The translations under genes and the position numbers were made by a program. From Ustulina deusta (lineage: Eukaryota; Ascomycota; Sordariomycetes; Xylariales; Xylariaceae): a stretch of 64,000 nt of DNA. The notes below the pieces were generated by a model. The model made no database searches, was not told the origin of the DNA, and saw nothing but the letters and a program-made list of their open reading frames with translations. The stretch covers positions 909,225 through 973,224 of the forward strand of contig JAJNNX010000016.1 of NCBI GenBank assembly GCA_023159155.1, given 5' to 3'. Positions 12,801 through 24,142 of the stretch are shown in pieces (position 1 is the stretch's first letter; each line of letters starts with the position of its first letter).

Positions 12801-14267
12801 AAGGGGGTAATTGCGCAGGAAGTTATCGACGAGAGCAACAAAACCCGATTAATAATCCCTTTAGCGAAAGCCGTGTACCATCAATTCGCAGAAGAAGCAA
12901 GTGAGTTGGAGGTTAAACGCCATTGATAGCTGGGGGGTATAAGACTGAATGTTAAGAGGCTCTGCGGGCAAATTATATGAGGGGAGTGTCAATGCAGCTT
13001 CATGCAGACAGGGATTAGGTCCACAATCGTGCAGAGTAGCATTCCGCAGCATGACATGTCCCTAGTGTGGCAGGGTGATCACGAACTTGATGTTTTCGTC
13101 ATGATCCAGCTCCGTTTACACTGCTACCGGAGGTTAAAAAAAGAAAAACGACGGCTCATTTTTTCCATCACCTAATCCCGCAGTTCAGTTAGAATGGCGA
13201 ACTTGACGTAGCAACGCGATCCTCCAAGCTTCCCAGGTAAATCGCGCGGTTACCGATCTTCTGCTGGGGTGGTATCGATGTTCCTATCCATCTTGTATTA
13301 ATTAATATAACACCATTACCCATGTATCAGCCAGGTAGGCACTTGTTCCGAGAACCCGGCTCGTGGCTATTGGGGTAGTTTATCACGCATCCTGCCGGCT
13401 AACCCTCGCGTTCGTTCTAATAATGCCAGTCATCTATGCAGGTATGCATGCGTCATATGACGTGTCAAGGTTCTCGATCGATCATCTAGATTATGCATGT
13501 GATGGAGTCTTCAACCCCTGACCGGCTGCAATGCAACGGTATTGCTACCTATTTTTGACGTCTGCATTAATTATTGCCTATCATTAGAGGTATTCGGATT
13601 CGGAAGCGAAGTAAACAGCCAATAGATTCTTTTCTGAGCTTCGCTAAATAAACCACATATCTGGATTGCTTTAGATTAGCGGAGAGGTCGAGATGTGACG
13701 AATGTATCGGTAATGATACCTACATACCCTAGGCACCCACGTTTTTTTGTTGATAATAGGGGAACCATTGAACAATGAGTAATAATGACCTAGACTTTCG
13801 GTACTATTGATGTAACGTTGTCATGTATTTTCTAGACCGATTATTCTTTTGTCAATGGCGAAGGGGATGCCTTTTCGGCAGATCCAGATTATTTGAAACG
13901 AAATTAATGCTCCAGCACGGACAGTATCCGCTCTTTACATCCGCGCTTGGACTGAAGATGGTCTTGATGGAGGAATCCCGTCTTCGTGATCTTCCTGTTA
14001 TGGTTATCCAAGCGTATCGACTAATGCGCTGTCCCTCCCAGAAAAGACAAACAAAATCTTCCTGGGTTAAGCTGACACCGGAACTAGGTAGGTATCTTTT
14101 ATTTTGTCAAGTGAATACCACCTAGGCGGATATAGGTATCGTCAGGGACTTGCCGTCAACAAAGACGTCGCATGGGCGACGACCGCGAAACTGATGGAAG
14201 AACATTGAACAAGGACATGAGTCTGCGTATCTCGGATATTAAGACGCTTCATTGGCTCAAGCCGCGG

Positions 14268-14752
14268 TTATTTGTGAGATCTGGCCCAATCGATGATATA
14301 GGAGTCTAACGGGTACAGATACTTCCAGATTTCTGGTGAATGAATCTCTCCCAAGAGGGCAGGACTCTCTAATGAGTGGGGAATAGTAGAATGGGATCCT
14401 ACATGGCAGATACATTTGGAACCAACGAACTGGCTATGCCACAGACGCGCTGTGACGTTTCCAAAGAGGTTGGGCGAGAAATTTATCCAAGGGCTAAAAT
14501 CACGACCCTCAATATACCGCATTGCTGTCCCTCCAGCCAGAAGCGCTCATGTTGACTCGTACACATGAATTCACCCCACCTATCAGGCCATATGTGGATT
14601 CTGGCCGGCTCCTGACTAGATATTTCATTTTGCGGATGACCTTCCAGCGGGACGTAGGTAGAAAGGTGAAGGTCAAGACTTAGCTTAGGATACTGTGTGC
14701 GTCGGGTGGTCGCCCCAAAGGGGGAGAGACGATCTATAGCTGCCGGTGTCAC
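14268..14752 (-). pseudogene. Possible frameshifted gene relic, unrecognised
   Basis: Two overlapping minus-strand frames (14483..14752 and 14268..14522) read as ordinary protein-like sequence. The first contains ARIHIWPDRWGEFMC and runs into FWLEGQQ. The second continues as YIEGRDFSPWINFSPNLFG and ends DSYIIDWARSHK. They differ by one frame, and the only GT..AG that could link them would give an intron of about 23 nt, too short for a fungal intron. A single frameshift in an old gene is therefore the simplest reading. I do not recognise the family. It could also be chance. Confidence 0.25.
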
Positions 14753-17595
14753 CTTAAGGATAGATACAACCTAGAGTAGAGTATAGAGAGAGCGCTTAAC
14801 TGTGATGATCTCCAGGAGCACAACCCCTTTAATGGCACTATATACCAGTGGTGCGGAAGACGCGCCACTGATGGCGAGTGCGCTTTCCACAGACACTACG
14901 ATGGATACTAAGATGGATACTGGAGTGGTCCAAATGGGATACAGGCTGGCTCTCTTTCGATATACAGTGGAAATAAAGAAGGCAAGTCAATGCGGAGTGG
15001 GGGTATTGTTCTGGTATACCCCCCGATACTCAAGACCCGTGATGTATATTTCATTCCCCATTGTAGGTGAAGGTTTAGGCGGGGGTCTACCAGCCTACAG
15101 CAACTCCACACTCTAAATCCAAAAACCGGGCCGTAGATGTTGAAAATTGGTGAAGCATTGCCCTTTGAGAGAACTGAACTCTTGCTTAGCAAAATATAGG
15201 GGGTGACTCTCCCAGCTTCTCGGGGACACGAGTAATGAGATTACGGCGTAGTTTCGTGTAGGTAGTGCTAGTGACAGTGTCTGTCACCTACACTTTTCGC
15301 ATCGTGGGTAATGGCGCCCGTATTTTGCACGACTACTTTGCTGAAAAGTCACTTCTACTACCGCTTCCACCACGGTGTCTCCTTAACCATTCCGACCTCA
15401 ACATGAATTCTTTAAATCCAAGAGAATAATACCAAGGGATACGAGAAGGAAGCACTACGCATCTTTTGAAACAATCGCACTACTCCATGAGGAGAAGATA
15501 GAACAGGCAATGACAATATTTTGTGACTTCTCACGTCCCTGGGATCAATAGTGTCGGAGAGGACAGTGCCAGAGCCAGAGCCAGTCCCGGGAATTGGGAT
15601 GAGGCGAGTAGATCTTGTCTTTTGTTTGCTTTTAGCCTTGCGATTCAGAGTCAAGGTGGTCTATGCGATGCTTACTGCCTTGCTGGAACGCACTATTCAA
15701 AACACGGCCGATTTGGATCATGGCCAGAGCTTTCGAAGTACTGATATCCATCGAGTAGGAAAAGTACAATTTCTACTTCTGGAGTCAAGTACCTGAAGCC
15801 ACAGTCGTCTTCCTATCATACCTCTATTAGAGCTAGGCGGAGCCTGAAGGTACTTGGCCCGCTCGTTGGTTTTCCAACGCAAGGCACGGGATAGCTATCT
15901 GCCTTTGGTTTTACAATGAAACATGAGCAAATTCACGAGAAGAAAGCCGGGGGAGTGTATCCAGCGTAGTCGAGTGGGCAACTAGGCAAGAATACAGCAA
16001 GACAAGAGTCGTCCAGATACCCTTGTCATGCATGAGCATCATCCAGAGGTGGAAAAAAAAAAAACCTACAGGTCACAACTGAGAGGATCTTCACTCGACG
16101 TCGCGCACGTAGTTACGAGACCAAAGATCTAAAGTTGGAGTAGAGTTAGCCACATTTTGCCTTAAATTTTAGCACCTCACTAACGCCGTCTTTAACTCTG
16201 CCCGAGTAGAGAAGATTTGAGACAAGAGTCAAAGCCACGCGTGAGGAAGGCTAAAAGACGGGAGATGAGTTGCCCACGCGCTTCTGTTCCTGCTGCCCAA
16301 TACCACGCACAGTCTACACTAGGTAACGCTAACAGCAGGCGCTAATGCCAACGGGCCAAGGCGGGAGCGAAGAATCCGTGGTCTTTTTTTTCTCTCGTCT
16401 TTCTCGTTTTCTCCACTCTCCATTCACTATTCCATCTTGAGAAATGGTACTTTTTGCTGTCTCATTCGTACTGGGATTAGCTTGGTTTTGTTGAGTTGGT
16501 AACAGCTATTAATACTGTATCTATGGCTGCTCGCTGCCATGTGCACCAATAAGAACAACATCAATGACGCAAAACAAGCTTTGTGTGGTTGGATTCGTTC
16601 CCATTATCCAATTCCCTATTCATACCCCCTCTTTCTCTCTCCCTCTCTCTGTTCAAAGCCTTCTACTGTACATTATTCGGTGTTATAGCTTCCCTAGCAA
16701 CGTAATAGGGGCCAGGTGTGTATGTCTCGGTGTATGAAAACTTGCAACGATGTCCGTGTTGGTTATGATAGGATGAGAAGACCTAGATAGCAAGGTTTCC
16801 CAAGAGTGTGGAGTGGAGTACTCCGCTTGCTTTAGACGGATGGTTGCGTATAGGAGAAGGTGAGGAACAGGGCGTTGAAGCGTCTTCCTTTCCTGTCCCA
16901 CCGCCACGTATCTTGTTTATCTCGTCCAGCGTACATGTGTATCGTTCGTCCCAGTGACAAAGACTGGTGTTTATGAAAGAATGAAAGAAAGGGAGGGCGG
17001 TAACGCATCCGGGATTACTGCCGAAGAAGATAGCTTCGCAAGCAGCGCTGCCAACCCACGGCCAGCCAAGCCTCCCGGCACTGCAGCCCACGACCAAGCA
17101 TTTACACTCCTTACACTACCCCAGAACTTGATCGAGCAGCTCATTGCGTCGCCACCTGAAGCAGAAGAGGTGGTTACAAACAAGGGGGAAAGACCACGAA
17201 CGGGTGTTTACCTTCGCTCCCATTAGCTCTCCCGTTGTTCAACAATGCCTAAGTATTCACTGCCACCAGACAGACCAATGAAAACTCCCAGGAGGAGACA
17301 CTGTAGACATGCCCCCGAGTACCCATAGGTATCCCAACTCGAAACAAAGGCCCCCCTCCGCCATTCTGGAATAGCATGAAATATACACTGTACTGTCTGT
17401 CCATGGCCCTAGCCGCTCGTACGCATACATAGATACGGCACTAGCGTAGGTCCTGCCTCTCCCCGAAATTTCTTTTCAAATCCCGGACCCTAGACGCTGT
17501 TCGTGTAGTATAGATAGTTCCCATGTGCAGGGGCAAAAAAAAAAAAAGGATCAGCAGCAAGGATGGCCACATTCTCCACCCTCGCCAATCTGCGC

Positions 17596-17634
17596 CCAGA
17601 CTGCCTACCCAGACTGCCTACCCAGACTGCCTAC
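17596..17634. repeat. Three tandem 13-bp units
   Basis: Three exact head-to-tail copies of CCAGACTGCCTAC, in sequence without a supported gene. Confidence 0.85.
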
Positions 17635-19290
17635 GTCTCTGCATGCAACGCTAGGCCTGCCACGGCGGGTTGAATCGTCGTACATAGTAATACCCCAGTC
17701 TAGCCGCCTGGCCTCAGACCCGGGAGTCTGGCCATCTAACCAGGAGTCCTACTTTTCGCCCTCAACAGCACACTACAGCACAGCACAGCGCGGCCGGCTG
17801 GCTCCCCTCGCGTAGACGGGCGGTATGAAGGGGCAATGAGGGGGTTGTTCTGGTGTGGTAGCGCGAGGTCACCCAATGAGGTGACCTGCCGCGTAGGTTT
17901 TTTGCCTTGCTGGCTGTCCACCTGGACTTGATCGTGCTACCCCTTCTACACCACTGCCTGGCTCTCTTGAACCCCCCCCCTCCTCTTCCCCGCAGATCGA
18001 TCATTTTCTTTCTCGCGATCGCGTCCGCACGACTTGTCAAGTGACCTGTTGTATAGATACTTGTCGTACCTTTCGCTATCCGCGGACTATACAAGCTCTG
18101 TGTAATGGTAAACACTATACAGATAAGCAAGGAAATATAGTACCTATAACGAAGAGAAGAGAAATGTTCATAAACGAGAGGCTGACAACTGCCCATTTAG
18201 ATAAGCACCCTTGAATAATGTATCGAGTGTACATCCGCGTGAGTAAGGGGGTACTAGTTGGCTATTTACTTCAAGACTACGAAGGTAAGGTTACATAAAC
18301 ACATCCTAATTATGAATCTCAAAAGTATGATTTCGGCACGGTAGGCGACCAGCTAGTCCACTCTAATCTAGCTACACCTTGGGTAAATATGGGGCCGGTC
18401 GTCGGGCTAGGTACTGTGCTAGTGGTATGTAAGTGGGAGGTAGGTCCCGGGCCGGTGTCGAAATGTTGCACCGTTTAGTCCAGATGGGTTATCCTACCCA
18501 AGTTATAATAGCTTACAGCAAGAGCACAGAAAGGGATGCTAAACCGGTGAGTGCCAGCACAAGAAACCTGGTACGTGGATGGCTTCGCCCTCACCGTACT
18601 TTTTGAGTCTGTGTTGGCTCGTGTCCTATCACTCCCGTCCAAAGTACTCTCGGCGTTACTCTTGATTACATTCTATATGCTTGACCGAAGACAACGAGTA
18701 CACACCATTCGTCACAATAGAACAAGGGAAAGAGGCGGCAAGACAGTTTCATCATCATGTTGATTCTGCGTAACTCAGCGTGCATTTGATATAGTAAGAC
18801 CACCGTGTCGTACCAAGTCGCCAAGTTTCCCACTCATGGGTATTACCAACCACGCTGCCTAACTATGTATTCCGCTTTTAATATCATTTCGTAATCATTT
18901 CCCGTTTCACCTTCCAGACGTGAGTACATTTCATGGGGTTTTATCTGCCTCCGCCCTCTTGATGCTAATCTAACAAGGTTGAGGCCTGAGTGCAAGGAGG
19001 TATCTTTATGGAAAAAATGCGACGCGGAGCCGACTATGGTTGCAAAAGACGCCGGACGCATTGATATCCATCATTCTCCGAAATGTCGCTAGTAAGAAAA
19101 CAAATGCTGGTATGGGAGACCGTAACACCACGCGTAACCCCCAAATCGAACCAAATCAAATAGGAAAATAGGCTTGATACCCTGAAAAGAAATCCAGATT
19201 TTCTCTCATCCTTATGTACTGGACTAACAGATCGCACTCAACGGCCCGCTTCGTCTAGTCTGAGGTGAGATCGTCCCAAGATGGGATTGT

Positions 19291-20772
19291 CTAAATGTAT
19301 GCCCCCCCGGCTGGTGTTGGGTCCCATGTAAAGTTATTCGACCTATCATCCACCGGCTCCTGAGGGTTCGTGAATAGATTTGGAGCCTGTTCGTTGGGGA
19401 AAAAATTCCCTATTGCTTGCTGAAGAATCGGCCCGTTATAGTTGTATTGAGCAGGCAGGGCTGCTACTGATGGAATTGGACGCACCATCCAATTCGTCTG
19501 ATTCGAAGGGTTAGCCGCAAGCGTGTTGGGGAGGTAATTATAGCTCGGCGGGTTCTGAACAGTAGGTCCCTGGGCCTGATCGATTTGTCCGCTTAACAAC
19601 CCGAGGTTTGTAGCCCGGGTTGCCATGGCTCGCCTTGTCCGAATGGATTTGCCTTTGTTGGTATTGACGCCACCCCGGCGTCCTGACGATGCCCGCGCCG
19701 AGGTATTCCCGTGCGATCGATGGGCTGAAGAACCGCCGCGGCGGGTCGGATTTCCTTTACGGTATCGGGTCGTGCTTTGCACACCATCACGGACAGCCCA
19801 CGGTTCTAGCACCCACTCTGAGGATTTTTTCGTTTCACCAGACTTGGCGTCGCGCTTCGTAAATGCCTATGAACACGGTTATTAAACCTAAGTCGAGAAG
19901 CTCATGCTGGAATTCCCAGCATCGAATTTTGACGAAATTGGAAGAATACTCACAGCGTTCATGCTAAGATTATGCCGAATGCTATTCTGCCAGCCTTTGC
20001 TCTCGCTACTCGCTTTATCCGTGTTGTCACGAAACCACTGGTATATTTGTGGCAGTGTCATGCTATGCGTAATAACACTCATGAGTGCCATCCATATGTA
20101 TTGGGCGTAGGGTATATTTGGCTTCGTTATACGGCCTCCTTCTGATCGATCTTCTACCGCAGGTGGTTCGTGTCTCTCCTCACCGTCCTCCGACTGGAAG
20201 CCACTCGCAACGTCGCTTTTCGTCTCGGGGGATTCTGGGTGGATCACCGGACTTTTACTGGTGAAACCGGACTCCATAGCTGGGTCAATATGAAGTTGAA
20301 TGTCAAATGGTGCATCATCGTAGTCAGAACTCGGCATCTGCCGAGGGAAATAATCGCTCATGATGGGGGCATAGGTCCCCATGTTGCGGCCGTGCAGGTT
20401 ATATGACGAGTCCCAGTTAAACTGAGCGAGTTGCATTGGTTGGCTCTCCGCGGAGGGCCAATTCACCTGGTTTTGCAGGCTGGGATTAAAGGAGTATAGA
20501 ATTTCCTGTTGAAACTCAGGCTGGACTCGGACGTCCGCCTGGTCAACATCTTCAAGCACTGATGGAGAAGGCGTCAGGGATATCTTTTCTGGGCTTGGGG
20601 TGAGTGGCACTGGTTGTTGTGCCTGTTGGCACATACATTCAGTATAATAATATTCTCCGCTCGGGAGAACCGACGCCAACTCAGATGTTGGCGAAGGGTA
20701 ATGGTGCCCTACATCTGGGGCACCTGTCTCTTCAGAGACGACGGGATACCCGTCGTACCTCTCTTGGCACAT
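19291..20772 (-). CDS. Forkhead (winged-helix) transcription factor
   Basis: Exons on the minus strand: 20772..19954 and 19866..19291, giving 464 residues. The 87-nt intron (GTGAGT..TAG) is phase 0 and lies inside the DNA-binding domain: the first exon ends SIRHNLSMNA, the second begins AFTKRDAKSGETKKSSEW. The forkhead domain spans about residues 217-305 (KPNIPYAQYIWMALMS, LPQIYQWFRDN, recognition helix KGWQNSIRHNLSMN). N-terminal to it is a Pro/Ser/Gln-rich region with acidic patches; after it are basic runs (RYRKGNPTRRGG, SGRRGG) likely to serve nuclear import, then an Asn/Gln/Pro-rich tail. It is expected to bind forkhead sites in nuclear DNA. The ATG at 20772 is the first in frame; a TAG acceptor 27 bases upstream suggests a spliced leader or an extra 5' exon. 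Which fungal forkhead subgroup it belongs to is not clear. Confidence 0.88.
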
Positions 20773-23700
20773 ACTCAAGTTGTGCCGTTGGGCTGGTTCC
20801 TAAAATAGGATTAACAAGGTCGCAACGAAACCAAAAGGGATTGTGTGTACTAAATGTGTGAACTGGAAGATCACCCTAGTCAAAGAAAAGCCAAACTATG
20901 GTGGTAGAAGGGACTGATTGCAGGTGAGGTGGGAATGGCGATCTACCTTCTTGTATGTGGCGTGTGGTTGTGTAGTTTGTATTTGTGTTTTGTGTGTGCG
21001 TGCGTGCATATTTGTGCGCAAATCCAGGGGCAAGAGGGAAAACAAAATGCTGGCTAGAAGCAAGAGAACACCAAAAGAGGCATGTTGGCCAAATATGGTA
21101 CGCAATACGCGTTGGACGGCTGAGGGGGTGGGAAGAGGCAGGTAGGTGGACGAGGTAGGAGGAATGGAAGAAGGGTGGAAGGGTGGAGTGGGAAGCCAGT
21201 GAATAATACCTACGTTGTCTGCCTGAGGCCAGATGATTGCAGGGCTTGTTCTATGCTATGTCGTCTTGTCGGTTCCAAGAGAATCACTGACGGCTCGGCG
21301 AAGTTGAGCGAGGGCGAGGTGGAAGGCTGGGCCAGATGAGACGGCAGCGGGTGGTGGTGATGGCTTGGGAGGGAGCCGCAGAAATCGAGGCTTGCAGCGA
21401 GAGGGTGTTGTTGGCCAAGAACGAACAAGTAATAATATAGGATGGACGGGGTGGATGGTGGATGGTGGATGTGTGGGTGCGTGGGTGCAGTGGGTGCAGT
21501 GCAGGTAGAGGGAGATGGAGGAGTTGACAATGGGCTATGATAATGGAGTCATGACAATGGGGTTGTGGTCTCAATACGGGTTCTTATAAGTGCTCGCCCA
21601 GCACCGCGGTGGGTTGTTGAGTGGTGTCGGGTATGGCAAGTGGTCAATGTGTCCCGCCTGTGGCACTGTAGAAGCCCGGTGTACAGGCTGTGACAGCGCC
21701 AGACGGCTAGCTCTCTGAATACTGAATACTTACCTGAAGTACCTCCTCAGCAAGTAAACAGCACGGGCTGGGGTTGGGCGGTGCAAGATCTTACTCGCCT
21801 GCCCCGTGTTGCACACGTGTAGTCATCCCCTCTGGCCATGGCGAATGGCGACGTCTGGGGAAGACAAGGAGCGATGGTAATGGTGTGGCATTAACCGCCG
21901 TGTAAGTCGTCTGGGCGTGTCCGTATATCCGCTGCATCGATGTACTCAAGTGTCCATCCACATCCTGGTAGCAGCGTTGACGGGCATGGGTACACATACT
22001 TTCCGCTACCTGAGGTACCTAGGTACCTGTCTCCAGGAGCAGGACAGCTCAGAAACGCGAGGACCGCGCAGTAGTGTGCGCCATAGTGCCTGCCTGCTTA
22101 CCTACATGTACATGTATGGAGCGAGAGCCACTGGCCCCAGCATCTTGTGGTGGTACATACCTACCTACGTACCGGGCACTGGTGCTAGGTATACAGCACA
22201 TCGCCAGGGCTCTTGTGGATGTTCTCATGTATCTTCTCATGTATTTTCTCATGTATCTCCCTCCCTTCACCTCGTTAGCTGCCCCCCCATCAAGTGGGAC
22301 ACCGATGTGTATCAGTACCCTGGGATATATTACCACTCGGTCTTGAGCGTCAGCCAACGGCCCGCGAGAGGAGAATATCGTCGTCGTAATGGGGCATGTG
22401 AAACGGGCTCCAGTACGACCCGGACTCGTCCCGTGTGCTCTTGGAATTCTCCTAGTTCGACTTGGGCACTAGTCTCCTCGTCTATACGCCTTGCAGTCCC
22501 GCCAGTACATGTTCATTTGCCTCCAGGATATCCATGTGATCTTCATCTAGATCCTTGGCGTGATGCCATCCCGAAATACCACCCGATGCTCTACTAAGGT
22601 TAGTCTCGATAGTACCTACCCGAATAGGCAATTTCCTATCTCTACGACAACCCGTCTCTCCCTTCAGACTGTGCTGTGCCTACAGAGCTGTCTACGTAAG
22701 AGTACCTTGGTTACGGTAGGTAGTAGGCATTTTTATTGTTTTCTTCCCCTTCCAAATTGTGTTGGCTTTGTTTCCCTCGCAGCTACGTTCGTCTGCTGTC
22801 AACAAGTCCTGGTTACATATCTGTCACATTTTAGATGAGCTGCGTCTGTCACCGAGCGCCCACTCCTGTACGTGCCTGAGTCGCATGCGTGTGTATGCGC
22901 CGTGTACGTGTTTACGTCTAGACCTAAATGCGTTTGTAACTACACAGCCATGGCTGCCCCGACCTACTTGCCTCTCTGGTGTGCTCGTCGTGCAAACAGT
23001 TGCGCGCTTTTTGTACGGCTACAGAGTGGGCGTCGTGTACACCGCTAAGTCGGGCAGTTGTTTTATCGCCTGTGGGAGCATGGCAACGAGGGGAGACAAG
23101 AGAAACCGAGCTTCAGAGTTTTTGCACCGTTGCGACACCGTAATTATTGAGATCCGGGGCATGTGTCGTTTAGCTCCTCCAAGTGCCTTGATGAAGGAAG
23201 CCGAGACGACATGTGTCATGTCAAACCAGTGACTCAAAACCCGCAACAAAGATATTGTAAATGTGACCCCCTTCTAGCCCTCCCGATACAGCGTCATCTG
23301 CAAGTCTTTTCTTCCAAAAGACCCGGCGCACAACATAGGGGCCGCTCTCAGGGTTTTTCTGCCGGCGGTTACCTGCATGGCACCGGTGGGTTTAGCATCC
23401 AAGGTCTCCATCTATTCGCCAAAGCTCGCCTCATTCACTGTTACACGGCCGCGGCCGCCCTAGCGACTACCCCCAGCCTTACTCCCAAATTAGGCCCGGA
23501 TCCTGGCGCGGGACGTGGGCCATCATCTGCATATTATTCCTACCTCTTCTAGAAGATCTCGCGGGTCGGCTAACTACCTAAGAAGCCAGGGGACCGACAT
23601 TAAGACCCGTTGATCTTCAGAGATGAAGATGGATGCGGGACGGACAAGGGTATAGGGAAAAGCAGGGCTCGCTGCAACACAGATGGCATCGCAGGTCTAG

Positions 23701-24142
23701 CGAGATGACAACTAACCAGGAAGGATCTAGTTGAAAAAATCTAAGCCAGTCACCTCTCCCACCAAGAAATTTTGCGTGGTGACCACTTGACAGACCGCTC
23801 TGGGTAGACATGTATTCCCAGCTAATATTGATATCTTGCCGAATACCTCTAGGCTCACCTGCCGAGTATGACCCATCACACTGCTCGACTGCAGCCAGAA
23901 ATGGAGCAGCGATTTTTCCAGGCGTTGTGTCACCAGACCCAGGCGAACCAACACCGGGTATCACTTGGAGAATGATTGACAAAATATCAGGATGTTTCTA
24001 ACACCGTGTTATGCAACCGTTGTGTGTCTCTATGGCCATGTGAAATACCACCTAGTACTGTACACAGGCCGTCGGCCTTAAGTTGTTTGTCTCGCCAACG
24101 CCCTGGTAACATGTGCGGCGCGTCTCGTTACAAGAGCTCGGC
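20773..24142. other. Intergenic between forkhead and cactin genes
   Basis: Upstream of the forkhead gene the plus strand is purine/GT-rich to about 21.5 kb (GGATGGTGGATG-like runs), suggesting a long promoter or spliced 5' leader. A palindromic CCTAGG/GGTACC cluster lies at 22006-22032. Open frames at 21917-22597, 22759-23232 and 23163-23552 carry no recognisable domain and are rich in simple sequence. No gene supported. Confidence 0.5.
22222..22257. repeat. Three tandem 12-bp units
   Basis: Three head-to-tail copies of TTCTCATGTAT[CT], differing only in the last base. Confidence 0.85.

Larger units (their letters stand above)
9699..19290. other. Gene-poor stretch, 9.6 kb
   Basis: I find no intact gene here. 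Base composition resembles the flanking genic DNA, so this is not RIP-type sequence. Open frames at 9880-10251, 12387-12926 and 17762-18196 show no domain and no consistent exon structure. Coding-like relics occur near 13.9 kb, 14.3-14.75 kb and 14.8-15.1 kb, listed separately. Simple repeats include ATTT units at 9843-9867, A-runs near 16050 and 17535, and a 13-bp triplication at 17596-17634. The last 3 kb may hold the 3' flank of the forkhead gene and unannotated non-coding transcripts. Confidence 0.5.

Noticed and set aside
12387..12926. Open frame of 179 codons
   Set aside because: Arg/Ser-rich without a recognisable domain; other frames in the same region look equally protein-like. Cannot be supported by eye.
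16954..17226. Frame with AAHDQAFTLLTLPQNLIEQL, protein-like
   Set aside because: Lacks an ATG start, and I could not find a partner exon. It may be a true exon, but I cannot support it.
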